This document shows positions 15,547 through 15,623 of a DNA stretch of 15,623 nt, one piece after another. Position numbers and translations under genes: made by a program. The stretch lies in the NCBI GenBank assembly GCA_003486645.1, contig DNGI01000384.1, forward strand, positions 1-15,623, read 5' to 3'. The number at the start of each line of letters is the position of its first letter. The stretch's first letter is position 1. The stretch is from Cyanobacteria bacterium UBA11370 (lineage in GTDB: Bacteria; Cyanobacteriota; Cyanobacteriia; Cyanobacteriales; Coleofasciculaceae). The notes below the pieces were generated by a model. The model did not search any database. It saw only the letters and a program-made list of their open reading frames with translations, and was not told the DNA's origin.

Positions 15547-15623
15547 GTGCCATCGGGAGCAGTCAGAACCAGAAAAATCACCAATGCAGGCAACCGCAAG
15601 GTTATCGGCAAGTTTCCCAGCCT
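15547..15623 (+). CDS. tnsA: TnsA-like transposon endonuclease, N-terminal fragment cut by the window edge
   Basis: Only 25 codons are visible. They begin with GTG at 15547, with AAGGAG (15537-15542) 4 nt upstream. The peptide reads VPSGAVRTRKITNAGNRK followed by VIGKFPS, which resembles the N-terminus of TnsA proteins of cyanobacterial Tn7-like elements, where a basic stretch and a 'GKFPS' turn precede the catalytic domain. TnsA makes the 5' cuts at the transposon ends and works with TnsB and TnsC. The position right behind the TnsB-site-like repeats supports the call. The catalytic residues lie beyond the window, so the assignment rests on a short match and on context. A GTG at 15542 opens a different frame, also open to the edge, but has no resemblance to anything I know. 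Confidence 0.6.
   Translation, partial: MPSGAVRTRKITNAGNRKVIGKFPS

Larger units (their letters stand above)
15424..15623 (+). mobile_element. End of a Tn7-like transposon (partial, continues past the window)
   Basis: TGTCGGTT at 15424 is followed directly by the first of three TnsB-site-like repeats, the same spacing as in Tn7, where an 8-bp TGT terminus precedes the first TnsB site. Next come the repeats, a palindrome and a tnsA-like start. A second TGT at 15409 is an alternative terminus. If 15424 is right, the flanking 5 bp TTCCA should be duplicated at the far end. The other end is not in this window; I saw no inverted copy of the repeat elsewhere. Confidence 0.6.

Overview
The window looks like cyanobacterial DNA, probably from a filamentous strain. 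It carries full HIP1 octamers (GCGATCGC) at 5740, 12711 and 12729 and many partial ones. It also has a Uma2 gene, a DUF3854-type primase and IS605/TnpB debris typical of that phylum. It is an accessory region: almost every recognisable gene belongs to mobile-element replication, integration or conflict, and several are broken.

Layout. 86-1767 (minus) is a two-gene HipA-like kinase / HipS-HIRAN module, followed upstream by a 96-bp MITE-like repeat. 2074 to about 5120 (minus) is the remnant of a large SNF2/DEAH-type helicase of the kind found in plasmids and integrative elements. It has lost its 5' part, has a damaged Walker A, and is split by what looks like an internal frame-shifting deletion near 3471. 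Its broken 5' end abuts the broken 5' end of a plus-strand gene for a peptidase S74 tail-fibre chaperone domain (coding sense from about 5094, first ATG 5244). 5814-7541 (plus) encodes an intact secreted glycoside-hydrolase-like protein with a C-terminal IPT/TIG domain. 7738-7822 is a solo IS200/IS605-type end.

7914-8877 (minus) is a ParD-like antitoxin followed by a Uma2 nuclease, behind a short operator-like repeat cluster. 8978-12247 (minus) is a long DUF3854 (TOPRIM) primase fused to a DUF927-like/AAA+ helicase. An 834-bp gene-free stretch upstream of it holds several repeats, and a TnpB fragment follows at 13082. 13308-14189 (minus) is a basic-tailed protein of unknown function and 14310-15314 (minus) is an intact tyrosine recombinase. 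Integrase, unknown protein and primase lie in the same orientation and plausibly form the integration/replication core of an integrated plasmid or element.

The most notable signal is at the right edge. From about 15424 the sequence looks like the end of a Tn7-like transposon: a TGT terminus, three CACATAAGnTGAAA repeats two helical turns apart, a large imperfect palindrome, and a well-placed Shine-Dalgarno leading into the first 25 codons of what reads as tnsA. The rest of that element, including any CRISPR or targeting genes, lies outside the window.
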